DNA from: Pedobacter ginsenosidimutans
GTDB lineage: Bacteria > Bacteroidota > Bacteroidia > Sphingobacteriales > Sphingobacteriaceae
Direction of reading: 5' to 3'
NCBI RefSeq assembly: GCF_001442625.1
Contig: NZ_LMZQ01000038.1
Coordinates: 1-54,994, forward strand
DNA: 54,994 nucleotides
In this document: piece after piece, positions 17,308 to 26,573 of the stretch
How positions within the stretch are numbered: position 1 is the first letter of the stretch
Layout of the letters: every line of letters begins with the position of its first letter
The notes under the pieces: generated by a model
What the model was told of the DNA's origin: nothing
What the model saw: the letters and a program-made list of their open reading frames with translations, nothing else
Databases searched by the model: none
Position numbers and translations under genes: made by a program

Positions 17308-20300
17308 ATGAGATTAATTAGTTTAACTTGTTTTCTTCTGCAATTTTTTTTCCTCTTTGCTCATGTTAAAGCGCAGGCATCCCATGTCGATAGCCAGCCT
17401 GTAATAGCAGGCCATTATGTAATTAAAACATACGGCATAAATGAAGGACTCCCTTCAAAAAACACAACAGCTGCCTTAAAAGATAAGCGGGGGTTTATAT
17501 GGGTGGGTACCGAAAACGGTTTGTGTAAGTTTGATGGTTATTCTTTTAAAACTTATGTAAATATACCTGGTGATACCACATCATTAACCAATAACTATAT
17601 CAATGCTGTTGTAGAAGATCAGAATGGTGTTTTCTGGGTGGCTACCATGAACGGTTTAAATAAATTCGACCCCGTAACAGAGAAATTTGAGCGTTTTTAT
17701 CATAAAGAAAACAATAGAACATCGTTGAGCAATAATAAAATATGGTCGCTACTTATCGATAGAACAAATAAACTCTGGATAGGTACCGACGATGGTTTTA
17801 ATCTTTTTAACAAAAATTCAGCATCTTTTACAGTTTATCAGCCGGACATTAAAAATCCAAATGCCATAAAAGGAAAATCGGTTAATGCCATTGCAGAAGA
17901 TAAAGAAGGTAACTTATGGCTAGGTAATTGGAGCAAAGGATTAAATAAATTTGATAAACAGACACGTCGCTTTACCAATTACACGCAAAAAGAAATAGCG
18001 GGCGAAAAAAATCCAAACGATATCTGGACACTTAGTATAGATGCCGATGGCATGATATGGGTTGGCTGTTATTGGAAAGGCGATCTGTTCAGATTCGATC
18101 CGAAAACAGGGAAATTCAACACCTACAGTAGTAAAGGCACTGGTAACGCTTCAGTATTTAGTGTTTTAAATTTGGGTGCAAAAAAAATACTGGTTGGCGG
18201 AAACGCCGGATTATTTTGGGTAAACACCGAATTAAATAAATGGGAGAAAATAGAAGAACTCGAATTTTTTGCCAATGGAGGGCTATACCGGGATAAAACA
18301 GGAATGATATGGATTTGTGGTAAAAATGGTCTAAGTAAAATAGACTTTAACCAATATAAATTTAATTTTATTTCCCTCCCTTTTGGACAGGCCGACATCA
18401 AATCCATCATCAGTTATGGTAAAGATTTTTGGGTAGGCACAAACAAAGGTCTGTTTAAATATAATCCCGATAATCGTTCAGTAATTAAACTGCAGCATAC
18501 CAGTAATGCAAATAGTTTATCCAGCTCTGATATTATTAACCTTTCTACCGATTTAAATGGTAGGCTGTGGGTGATGGGCGAAAATGGTTTCGACCGTTAC
18601 GACGAGAAAGAAAATAAATTTGTTCACCACCATCACCGTTCGGCACTTGGTAGTTTTTTTAATGAAGATGTTTTTAGAGATTTAATTGAGGTAAACAATA
18701 ACGAATATTATTTGGCTACCGATGCTGGTTTGAAAGTGTATAACGATAAAACCCGCAGTTATACACATTACTTTAACGACCCTAAAAACCAGGCTTCATT
18801 AAGTAATAACCATTTGTACTGCCTATTAAAAGATGCACAGGGCGATATTTGGATAGGTACATACGGAAGTGGGCTCAGCCGCTTTAACCCTAAAACCAGA
18901 AAGTTTAGCAATTACATGATCGATAATTCAAGAAAAGGTGGCATTAGCAATAATATTGTAAATAGCCTTTATCTGGATTCGCACCAAAATGTTTGGATCT
19001 GCACCCGCGATGGATTGAATAAATATATAGCTAAAACAGATACTTTCGAAATATATTCAAAGCAAAACGGTTTTGCAAGCAATGTTTTTACCGATCTGGT
19101 AGAAGACAATAATGGTAGGTTATGGGTAACAACCGAACAGGGGATTTCACTCTTTGATCCGGTAAACAAAATGGTGAAAAATTACGATGAGAAAGACGGT
19201 GTTTATGCGAATGCCGCTATCTGTAAAAATGCAAAAGGAGAAATTTACCTGGCAGGAAGTAAAGGTATCGTTTATTTCAATCCACAACAGCTAAAATATA
19301 ATAAAACGGCTCCGGCGGTTTATTTTTCCGATTTTTCTATTTTTAATAAATTAATTCTGCCAGGTGATGATTCTCCACTAAAATTACCGGTGTACATGAC
19401 TAAGGAGATTACTTTGCCCTACAGCCAAAGCGTGCTTTCTTTTGGTTTTGTAGCACTTAATTATACGCTTTCCGAAAAAAACAAGTATGCTTATTTTCTC
19501 GAAGGTTTCGATAAGAAATGGAATTACAGTGGCAGTGAGCATAAAGTTACCTATACCAATTTAAATCCCGGTAAGTATGTGTTAAAGGTAAGGGCATCAA
19601 ATAACGATGGCATCTGGAATATGGAGGGCAATTCTATTTTAATTACCATTACACCGCCATGGTACCGTACCTGGTGGGCTTTTTGTATTTATGGACTGGC
19701 TTTCTTTGGGATGATTTATGCCTATCTTAAATACCGTGAGCATCGCGCAAACCTCGAATTTCAGGTGAAACTGGCTCATGTAGAAAGTGAAAAAGAGAAA
19801 GAACTCAGCGAGAAGAAACTTTCTTTTTTTACCAATGTATCGCACGAGTTTCGTACGCCACTTACACTAATTATCAATCCGGTTAAAGAGCTTTTATACA
19901 AGAACGATAAAAATGTGGATACCACTGATTTAAATATTGTTTACCGAAATGCAAAAAGGCTTTTAAGTTTGGTAGATCAATTGTTATTGTTCAGAAAAGC
20001 AGATACCTATGGCGGAAAATTAAAAGTAGCTCCCGTAAATCTGGTGAGTTTGTGTAAAGAAGTATTTCTTTGCTTTGTGCACCAGGCCAGGTCTAAAAAT
20101 ATTGTATTTGAGTTTTTATGCGCCGATGAATTGATCCCATTTTATGCTGACAGGGAAAAAATAGAGATTGTGTTTTTTAATCTCCTTGCAAATGCCATAA
20201 AATTTACGCCCGAAGGCGGTACGGTTAAAATGATTGTAAAAAGTAACCAGGAAAATATAAATGTGCTTATAGAAGATACAGGCTGTGGTATTACCAGCTT

Positions 20301-21432
20301 TGCAGGAGAAAAACTCTATGAAAAATTTTATCAGGATCCAGGAAATAAATCACCAAAAGGAGGTTTTGGTATTGGTTTGTACCTGGCTAAGAATTTTATA
20401 GAAATGCACGGTGGAGCGATAAGTTATACCAGCGTTGAAAATAAAGGTACGGCATTTAATATTGTTTTATTAAAAGGAATAAGTCATTTTAAAGATGCGG
20501 TAATTTTGCAGGAAGAATTGATAGATACCGATTCATCGTTATTTAAAGAGTTAATAGAGGATGAAATAACCGCAAATAATATTGTAAAAGCAGCAGAAGA
20601 ACCATTGATTGATAATCAGCTCGCCGTGGATTTGAAAACACTTTTGATTATTGATGATAACATCGAGATCAGAGAATACCTGAAACAGGTTTTCAGAATG
20701 GATTATCACCTTTATGAAGCGAGTAACGGAGAAGATGGGTATGATATGGTAAAAGAATTATTGCCCGATATTGTGATATGTGATGTAATGATGGATGGTA
20801 TAACCGGGATAGAGCTTTGTAGTAAAATTAAAGAAGATGTAGCCGTTTCTCATATTCCTATTATCCTGTTAACCGCTATTTCTGCTCCAGAGGTTAAGCT
20901 TAAAGGAATAGAAGGTGGGGCCGATGATTACATTAGTAAACCTTTTGATAAAGATTTTTTAAAAGCGAGGGTAGCCAGCATACTAAAGAGTAAAAATGCG
21001 CTGCAAAAATACTTTTATAACGAGATTACCCTCAATTCTAATAACACCAAAATTTCTGCAGAATACAAAGAGTTTTTAGATAACTGTATCCGTATTGTGG
21101 AAGAACACCTGATCGACCCCGATTTCAATATCGATATATTAACTGCGGCTATTGGCATGTCGAGATCTAATCTTTACCGCAAAATAAAATCCATTTCAGG
21201 TCAGTCAGCGAATGGCTTTATCCGTTTCATCAGGTTAAGAAAAGCTGCCGAAATTTTTATCAATACCGATAAAACCATTCAGGAAACTTCTTACATGGTG
21301 GGTATTAACGATCCGAAATATTTTAGAGAGCAGTTTTATAAGCTCTTTAACATGAACCCATCGCAGTACATTAAAAAATTCCGCAAGCCGTTTTCCAATA
21401 ACATTAATACCACAGTTAAAAAAGGTAAATAG
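17308..21432 (+). CDS. Hybrid two-component system sensor/regulator (HTCS) of the PUL
   Basis: A 1374-residue one-protein signalling system. A signal peptide (to VKAQA) is followed by repeated beta-propeller blades (IWVGTENGLCKFDGY, FWVATMNGLNKFDP, IWIGTYGSGLSRFNP and others, residues about 45-680). Then come a Y_Y_Y domain (about 690-780), one TM helix (about 788-808), HisKA with His846 in NVSHEFRTPLT, a HATPase (NLLANAIKFTPEGG, GGFGIGLYLAKNF), a receiver with phospho-acceptor Asp1159 in VICDVMMDG, and a C-terminal AraC-type DNA-binding domain (about 1265-1365). The periplasmic propeller binds an oligosaccharide and the AraC end activates the adjacent susCD operon. It lies directly upstream of SusC in the same orientation, the standard arrangement. 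Confidence 0.96.
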   Translation: MRLISLTCFLLQFFFLFAHVKAQASHVDSQPVIAGHYVIKTYGINEGLPSKNTTAALKDKRGFIWVGTENGLCKFDGYSFKTYVNIPGDTTSLTNNYINAVVEDQNGVFWVATMNGLNKFDPVTEKFERFYHKENNRTSLSNNKIWSLLIDRTNKLWIGTDDGFNLFNKNSASFTVYQPDIKNPNAIKGKSVNAIAEDKEGNLWLGNWSKGLNKFDKQTRRFTNYTQKEIAGEKNPNDIWTLSIDADGMIWVGCYWKGDLFRFDPKTGKFNTYSSKGTGNASVFSVLNLGAKKILVGGNAGLFWVNTELNKWEKIEELEFFANGGLYRDKTGMIWICGKNGLSKIDFNQYKFNFISLPFGQADIKSIISYGKDFWVGTNKGLFKYNPDNRSVIKLQHTSNANSLSSSDIINLSTDLNGRLWVMGENGFDRYDEKENKFVHHHHRSALGSFFNEDVFRDLIEVNNNEYYLATDAGLKVYNDKTRSYTHYFNDPKNQASLSNNHLYCLLKDAQGDIWIGTYGSGLSRFNPKTRKFSNYMIDNSRKGGISNNIVNSLYLDSHQNVWICTRDGLNKYIAKTDTFEIYSKQNGFASNVFTDLVEDNNGRLWVTTEQGISLFDPVNKMVKNYDEKDGVYANAAICKNAKGEIYLAGSKGIVYFNPQQLKYNKTAPAVYFSDFSIFNKLILPGDDSPLKLPVYMTKEITLPYSQSVLSFGFVALNYTLSEKNKYAYFLEGFDKKWNYSGSEHKVTYTNLNPGKYVLKVRASNNDGIWNMEGNSILITITPPWYRTWWAFCIYGLAFFGMIYAYLKYREHRANLEFQVKLAHVESEKEKELSEKKLSFFTNVSHEFRTPLTLIINPVKELLYKNDKNVDTTDLNIVYRNAKRLLSLVDQLLLFRKADTYGGKLKVAPVNLVSLCKEVFLCFVHQARSKNIVFEFLCADELIPFYADREKIEIVFFNLLANAIKFTPEGGTVKMIVKSNQENINVLIEDTGCGITSFAGEKLYEKFYQDPGNKSPKGGFGIGLYLAKNFIEMHGGAISYTSVENKGTAFNIVLLKGISHFKDAVILQEELIDTDSSLFKELIEDEITANNIVKAAEEPLIDNQLAVDLKTLLIIDDNIEIREYLKQVFRMDYHLYEASNGEDGYDMVKELLPDIVICDVMMDGITGIELCSKIKEDVAVSHIPIILLTAISAPEVKLKGIEGGADDYISKPFDKDFLKARVASILKSKNALQKYFYNEITLNSNNTKISAEYKEFLDNCIRIVEEHLIDPDFNIDILTAAIGMSRSNLYRKIKSISGQSANGFIRFIRLRKAAEIFINTDKTIQETSYMVGINDPKYFREQFYKLFNMNPSQYIKKFRKPFSNNINTTVKKGK

Positions 21433-21495
21433 TAAGTAGCCATTCATCTATTTTTTTAATAATCGGCTCCAAAGCATTGTTTTGGGGTTTTTGGG

Positions 21496-21531
21496 TTTGT
21501 TTACCCCTCTAATTTGGATTGTTTGTACCCC
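21496..21531 (+). promoter_or_regulatory. Candidate HTCS operator: direct repeat before susC
   Basis: TTGTTTACCCC (21497-21507) and GTTTGTACCCC (21521-21531) are two similar half-sites about 24 bp (two helical turns) apart, each preceded by GG. They lie 130-165 nt before the SusC start, where the AraC-type output of the HTCS is expected to bind. Assignment is by position and repetition only. Confidence 0.35.
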
Positions 21532-21632
21532 ATAGGAGTTGTTTGTTGACGCTAATTTAGCCTTCTATAAAGCAGTGCTATAATCGCGATTCCGATAGAG
21601 GGTTCTGTTGGGTAGGTTATAAAATTGATCTG

Positions 21633-21648
21633 CTAACCAAATATTAAA
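21633..21648 (+). promoter_or_regulatory. Conserved leader motif CTAACCAAATATTAAA
   Basis: The identical 16-mer occurs 13 nt before the SusC ATG here and 10 nt before the GH5 ATG (30093-30108). A shorter CTAACCAAAT(A) is at 10927-10937, 11 nt before the GH28 ATG. It occupies the place of a ribosome binding site in leaders without an obvious SD sequence. Confidence 0.5.
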
Positions 21649-21661
21649 CGTGCAAACCAAT

Positions 21662-24600
21662 ATGAGAAGAAAAGTTCTGAAAGGATTTTTGCCAAAAATC
21701 TTTACAATTAAAACACTGGCATTTCTATTTATCGTATCCATTAGTTTACCGGCAGTGGCATCTTTAGTTTCTGTTAAAACAGCGATAAAGAACAAGCGTA
21801 AAGAAATTGTGATAACGGGTACCGTAACAAACGAAACAGGTGCTACATTTCCAGGTGTAGCGGTTAAAATTAAGGGAACCGAAAAAGCGGTGCAAACAGA
21901 TGTAAATGGTAAATACAGCATTAATGTTGCGGCCAAAACTGATGTGCTTATTTTTTCTTTTGTAGGCTATACCAACCAGGAGCAAACGGTTGGTGATAGA
22001 ACAACCATTAATGTTCAGCTTAGTTCAGATACCAAAACCCTAAACGAATTGGTAGTGGTTGGTTACGGAACGCAGAAGAAAGCAACACTTACCGGATCAA
22101 TATCGCAGGTAAAGGGAGCCGACCTGGTGAAGAGTCCGCAACCAAATTTATCCAATTCATTAGCCGGGCGGTTTTCTGGTGTAATTGTAAATAACCGCAG
22201 TGGTGAGCCGGGTGTTGATGGTTCTACCATTACAGTAAGGGGGCTTGCTACTACCGGTAGCAATAATGTATTAATTGTTGTTGATGGAATTCCGGGACAA
22301 ATTGGCGGACTTGAACGCTTAGATCCCAACGACATCGAAAGTGTATCGGTATTAAAAGATGCTTCTGCTGCTATCTATGGTAATAGAGCAGCCAACGGGG
22401 TAATTTTAGTGACTACAAAAAAAGGAAAAACGGGTAAGCCAACCATCAATTATAGTTTTAATCAAGGTTTTAGCTCGCCAACAAGATTACCTAAAATGGC
22501 CGATGCGGCAACATATGCACAGATTATGAACGAAATTAGCTTCGACTCGAATCCTGCAGGTGGCCTTAACCAGTCTTACACAGCAGATCAGATCCAAAAA
22601 TTTCGTAATGGTTCCGATCCATTGTTATATCCTAACACCGATTGGCTGGATCAAACTTTAGAAAAAACAGCTCTACAGAGCCAGCACAGCCTTTCTATTA
22701 ATGGTGGTAGTGAAGATGTAAAATATTACATGTCGCTAGGGACTGTTTCTCAGGATGGGTTATACAAAAATGGAGCAACTAAATACAATCAATACAATTT
22801 CCGTACGAATATAGATGCCAATGTTTCTAAATACCTTAAAGTTGGCTTATCGGTATCAGGCAGACAGGAAAATCGTTTGTTCCCTCAGGTTGCAGCCGGC
22901 GATATTTTTAGATCCATTTATAGGGCAAAACCAATTGCAGCGGCATATTATCCAAATGGTTTACCAACAACCGGGATAGAAAACGCAAACCCTGCTGTGC
23001 AGGTTACCGATATCGGTGGCACCAATAAAAATCCTACACAGGTTTTAAATGGAATCTTAAGGGCTACATTTATTATACCAGGGGTAGAGGGACTTTCTGT
23101 AGATGGCTTTTTCTCGGCAGATAAATCAAATGTTTTCAGTAAAAGTTTTAACAAACCTTACCTGTTGTATCAATACGATACAGGTTCACAAATCTACAAA
23201 AGTGTAATCGTTGGTGGTAACAATCAAAAAGCAACTTTAACCGAAAGCCATAAAAATGAATCGCTGCTTACTTCAAATATTAAATTGAATTATGCCCGTA
23301 GGTTTAACCTGCATGATATTAATGCTTTTGTTGGTTACGAACAAAGTGAAAATCATTTAGAATATTTCGATGCACAACGCTTTAATTTCTTATCTACCAA
23401 TTTGCCCGAACTTTCACAGGGAGGTGCGGCGGCTACCGATTATCTGAACTCGGGCTATAGCTCAAACTATAACCGTAAAAGTGTAATTAGCCGTTTGGCT
23501 TACAGTTATGATGATAAATATCTCTTTGAAGGACAGTTACGTATCGATGGGTCATCTATATTTCCGGAGGGTAAGCGATTTGGCTATTTTCCTTCTGCAT
23601 CTGCAGGATGGGTGATGTCAAAGGAAAAATGGTTCAGCGAGAATGTTAAATTTATTGATAATTTAAAAATCAGGGCCTCATATGGAGCACTGGGTAACGA
23701 TAACGTAAAAGGGTTCCAGTATTTTGATAACTATGTACTGGTTGGGAATGGATTTGTAGCCCAAAGTCCGGGAGCCACATCATCAACCATACAACCAGGC
23801 GTAAACCTGGTAAAGCTTGCAAATCCAAACATCACTTGGGAAGTGGCAAAAAAGCTTGATATTGGGATTAATGCCACTTTGTTTAAAAACTTTAGCATTG
23901 AGGCCATTTATTTTCAACAAAAAAGATCTGATATCTTAACCACCCGTAATGCCTCATTGCCTGGTTCTTCGGGTATTGTAAATCCATTTGATGATAAGAG
24001 TGTGAACTATACGCCGTTAGTACCTTCAGAGAATATTGGAAAGGTGAACAGTAATGGTTTCGAAGCAACGGTTGGTTATAACCATAATGGCGAGAATCTG
24101 AAATGGAATATTTCTGGAAATATAACCTATGCAAAAAGCGAAGTAATTTTTATCGATGAAGCCAGTGGTACGCCAGATTATCAACGCAAAACGGGCAGAC
24201 CATTAAATGTTGACTTGCTTTACAATAGTATTGGCATATTTAGAACGCAACAAGAGTTAGATGCTTACCCCCATGTAAGTGGTGCTAAGATTGGCGATCT
24301 TAAATATCTCGATTATAACAATGATGGCAAAATAACGGCCGATGATCAAACCAGAACCCCATATAGTAATACCCCTCAAATTACCTATGGTTTAAATTTT
24401 TGGGCATCTTATAAAAATTTCGATTTATCATTTGTTTTATCAGGTCAAGGACAAGTAAGTCAATACGTTTTACCAGAATCTGGAAGCGTTGGTAACTTTT
24501 ATAGCAGCTGGGCCGATAACAGGTTTAGTGCCGCAAATCCGAACGGAACTTATCCAAGGGTAACCGACCGCGCTTCAAATGCAATTAGTGGTGGGCAGTT

Positions 24601-24844
24601 CAATAATACTTTTTGGTTAAATGATGCCTCATTTTTAAGGCTTAAAAATGTAGAACTTGCCTATAACATTAAAGCCAGTTTCTTAGATCGGATAAATGTA
24701 TCCGGATTAAGGCTTTATGCCAGTGCCTTTAACTTGTTCACCATTTCTAAAGTAAAAGATTACGATCCTGAAGGAACCAGCGGTAGCGGGCAGTTTTATC
24801 CACAACAAAGGATCATCAATATCGGGGCTAACATTAAATTTTAA
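21662..24844 (+). CDS. SusC/RagA-type TonB-dependent outer-membrane transporter
   Basis: A 1060-residue protein from ATG 21662 (a GTG at 21650 would add four residues). After an export signal it has a carboxypeptidase-regulatory-like domain (VTNETGATFPGVAVKIKGT, about residues 50-125). The TonB-box region/plug follows (ELVVVGYGTQKKATLTGSIS; SLAGRFSGVIVNNRSGEPG; TVRGLATTGSNNVLIVVDG) and then a beta-barrel ending in an aromatic-basic terminus (IGANIKF). It imports glycans captured with the SusD lipoprotein, whose gene starts five bases after the SusC stop. There is no STN domain, consistent with control by the adjacent HTCS rather than by an anti-sigma factor. Function is secure; the glycan is inferred from the enzymes that follow. 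Confidence 0.97.
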   Translation: MRRKVLKGFLPKIFTIKTLAFLFIVSISLPAVASLVSVKTAIKNKRKEIVITGTVTNETGATFPGVAVKIKGTEKAVQTDVNGKYSINVAAKTDVLIFSFVGYTNQEQTVGDRTTINVQLSSDTKTLNELVVVGYGTQKKATLTGSISQVKGADLVKSPQPNLSNSLAGRFSGVIVNNRSGEPGVDGSTITVRGLATTGSNNVLIVVDGIPGQIGGLERLDPNDIESVSVLKDASAAIYGNRAANGVILVTTKKGKTGKPTINYSFNQGFSSPTRLPKMADAATYAQIMNEISFDSNPAGGLNQSYTADQIQKFRNGSDPLLYPNTDWLDQTLEKTALQSQHSLSINGGSEDVKYYMSLGTVSQDGLYKNGATKYNQYNFRTNIDANVSKYLKVGLSVSGRQENRLFPQVAAGDIFRSIYRAKPIAAAYYPNGLPTTGIENANPAVQVTDIGGTNKNPTQVLNGILRATFIIPGVEGLSVDGFFSADKSNVFSKSFNKPYLLYQYDTGSQIYKSVIVGGNNQKATLTESHKNESLLTSNIKLNYARRFNLHDINAFVGYEQSENHLEYFDAQRFNFLSTNLPELSQGGAAATDYLNSGYSSNYNRKSVISRLAYSYDDKYLFEGQLRIDGSSIFPEGKRFGYFPSASAGWVMSKEKWFSENVKFIDNLKIRASYGALGNDNVKGFQYFDNYVLVGNGFVAQSPGATSSTIQPGVNLVKLANPNITWEVAKKLDIGINATLFKNFSIEAIYFQQKRSDILTTRNASLPGSSGIVNPFDDKSVNYTPLVPSENIGKVNSNGFEATVGYNHNGENLKWNISGNITYAKSEVIFIDEASGTPDYQRKTGRPLNVDLLYNSIGIFRTQQELDAYPHVSGAKIGDLKYLDYNNDGKITADDQTRTPYSNTPQITYGLNFWASYKNFDLSFVLSGQGQVSQYVLPESGSVGNFYSSWADNRFSAANPNGTYPRVTDRASNAISGGQFNNTFWLNDASFLRLKNVELAYNIKASFLDRINVSGLRLYASAFNLFTISKVKDYDPEGTSGSGQFYPQQRIINIGANIKF

Positions 24845-24849
24845 ACACC

Positions 24850-26559
24850 ATGAAAACCAAATCAATATATAAAATATCATTCTTATGCCTGTTTTTGATT
24901 GCAATAGGCGTTGCAGGCTGTAAAAAAGACATTTTAAATGTAGAATCAACCGATATTCTTTCGCCTTCTACAATAGAGACCGATACAACCGCATTAGAGG
25001 CTTATATAACCAACCGGTACCTTGGTACACGCTTGCAGGATAAAGAAGCTGATGGGTCTGCCCCAGGTTTTGGCAGAGGTTTTGAGTATAGTATGTGGAG
25101 TTCTTTTACTGATGAATCTGTTTACAATAATGACGATGCTACCTGGTTGATCCAAAGAGGGCAGCTGGAACCTGAAAATTTAGGAAGTGCGGGTGTATAT
25201 TGGGGCAGGAGTTATCGGGGCGTCAGAGAGTGTAATTACGCACTAGGTGTGCTGTCTAAAATTGCAATAAGCACATCGCATAAAAAGAAGTTAATCGCAG
25301 AGCTTAAATTTATCAGGGCTTTCCGTTATCAGGATCTGATCCGCAATTATGGTAAAGTAGTTTTAATGGGCGATAAGATAACTGAACTCTCCGATAATCT
25401 TCAGGATCCGGCATTGTTTCAACGCGCCTCGATTAAAGAATCTATAGATTATGTAGCAGCACAGCTAGACGAGGCTGCAGTAGATTTACCTTTAGATAAT
25501 AGTAGCAGCTGGCTAACGGGTAGGGCAACCAAAGGCGCGGCATTAGCGCTTAAATCGCGTCTGCTCTTGTATGCGGCAAGTCCATTGTATAATGCTGGTA
25601 CCTGGCAGGCGGCTGTTACGGCAGCTCAGGCAGTTATTTCATTAAATAAATATGGAATATACACAGGTGGATATGCGAACTTGTTTTTAACTGACCAAAG
25701 CAATGAAGTTATTTTTGCAAGGTTGTTTACCAAAAATGCCAACCATACCCACTTAGAAATTGCCAACGGACCAAACGGTTATGGGGGTTGGGGAGGCAAT
25801 TTGCCTATGCAGAACCTGGTAGATGATTATGAAATGGCCAATGGAAAACCAATTACTGATCCTACCTCTGGTTATGATGCGAACAATCCGTACAAAGACC
25901 GTGATCCGCGTTTTGCAGCAACCATTTTATACAATGGCGCCGCGTACCGCGAGCGTAATGTAGAAACCTTTATTCCGGGAGGAAAAGATAGTAAAGATGG
26001 AAACGATAACTGGAACACCACAAAAACCGGATATTACCTTAAAAAATTTATGAATGACGCTTATCCATTGCAAAACCCCTGGGGTAATGCAGGTTTTCAG
26101 CCATGGATTTATTTTAGATATGCAGAAATTTTGCTTAACTATGCCGAAGCGGCTAATGAGGCTTATGGCCCTGATGCTGTTCCTGCAGGATCAACAATGT
26201 CGGCAAGGCAAGCCATTAACATGGTTAGGGCAAGGCCAGATGTGAATATGCCTGCATTGGCCGTTGGACTCACCCAGACACAAATGCGTGATGCGGTCCG
26301 TTACGAGCGTAGAGTAGAATTAGCCTTTGAGGAACACCGTTTTTATGATGTAAGGAGATGGAAAATTGCTGATGTAACCGAAAACAAACCTGCAGGCGGA
26401 ATAATTATTACCAAAACAGGTACTACATTTACTTATACACCTAAAGTTGCTTTAGATGGGCGCAAGTTTGAAACCAAACACTATTGGTTACCCATACCAA
26501 GAGCCGAAATTTTAGCTTCAGGTGGTAAATTGGAGCAAAACCCTGGTTATAATAAATAG
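24850..26559 (+). CDS. SusD/RagB-type surface glycan-binding lipoprotein
   Basis: A 569-residue lipoprotein with lipobox VAGC (Cys at about residue 24) after a short hydrophobic signal. The SusD tetratricopeptide-like scaffold is recognisable: RECNYALGVLSK, ELKFIRAFRYQDLIRNYGKVVLM in the first part, RATKGAALALKSRLLLYAASPLYN in the middle, and the C-terminal RYERRVELAFEEHRFYDVRRWK and YWLPIPRAEILASGG-KLEQNPGY block. Length is within the family range (500-600). It forms the lid of the SusC barrel on the cell surface. The gene is tightly coupled to susC (5-nt gap) and 14 nt from the GH30 gene, so the three are surely one operon. Confidence 0.97.
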   Translation: MKTKSIYKISFLCLFLIAIGVAGCKKDILNVESTDILSPSTIETDTTALEAYITNRYLGTRLQDKEADGSAPGFGRGFEYSMWSSFTDESVYNNDDATWLIQRGQLEPENLGSAGVYWGRSYRGVRECNYALGVLSKIAISTSHKKKLIAELKFIRAFRYQDLIRNYGKVVLMGDKITELSDNLQDPALFQRASIKESIDYVAAQLDEAAVDLPLDNSSSWLTGRATKGAALALKSRLLLYAASPLYNAGTWQAAVTAAQAVISLNKYGIYTGGYANLFLTDQSNEVIFARLFTKNANHTHLEIANGPNGYGGWGGNLPMQNLVDDYEMANGKPITDPTSGYDANNPYKDRDPRFAATILYNGAAYRERNVETFIPGGKDSKDGNDNWNTTKTGYYLKKFMNDAYPLQNPWGNAGFQPWIYFRYAEILLNYAEAANEAYGPDAVPAGSTMSARQAINMVRARPDVNMPALAVGLTQTQMRDAVRYERRVELAFEEHRFYDVRRWKIADVTENKPAGGIIITKTGTTFTYTPKVALDGRKFETKHYWLPIPRAEILASGGKLEQNPGYNK

Positions 26560-26573
26560 AAATTAAATTTTAC

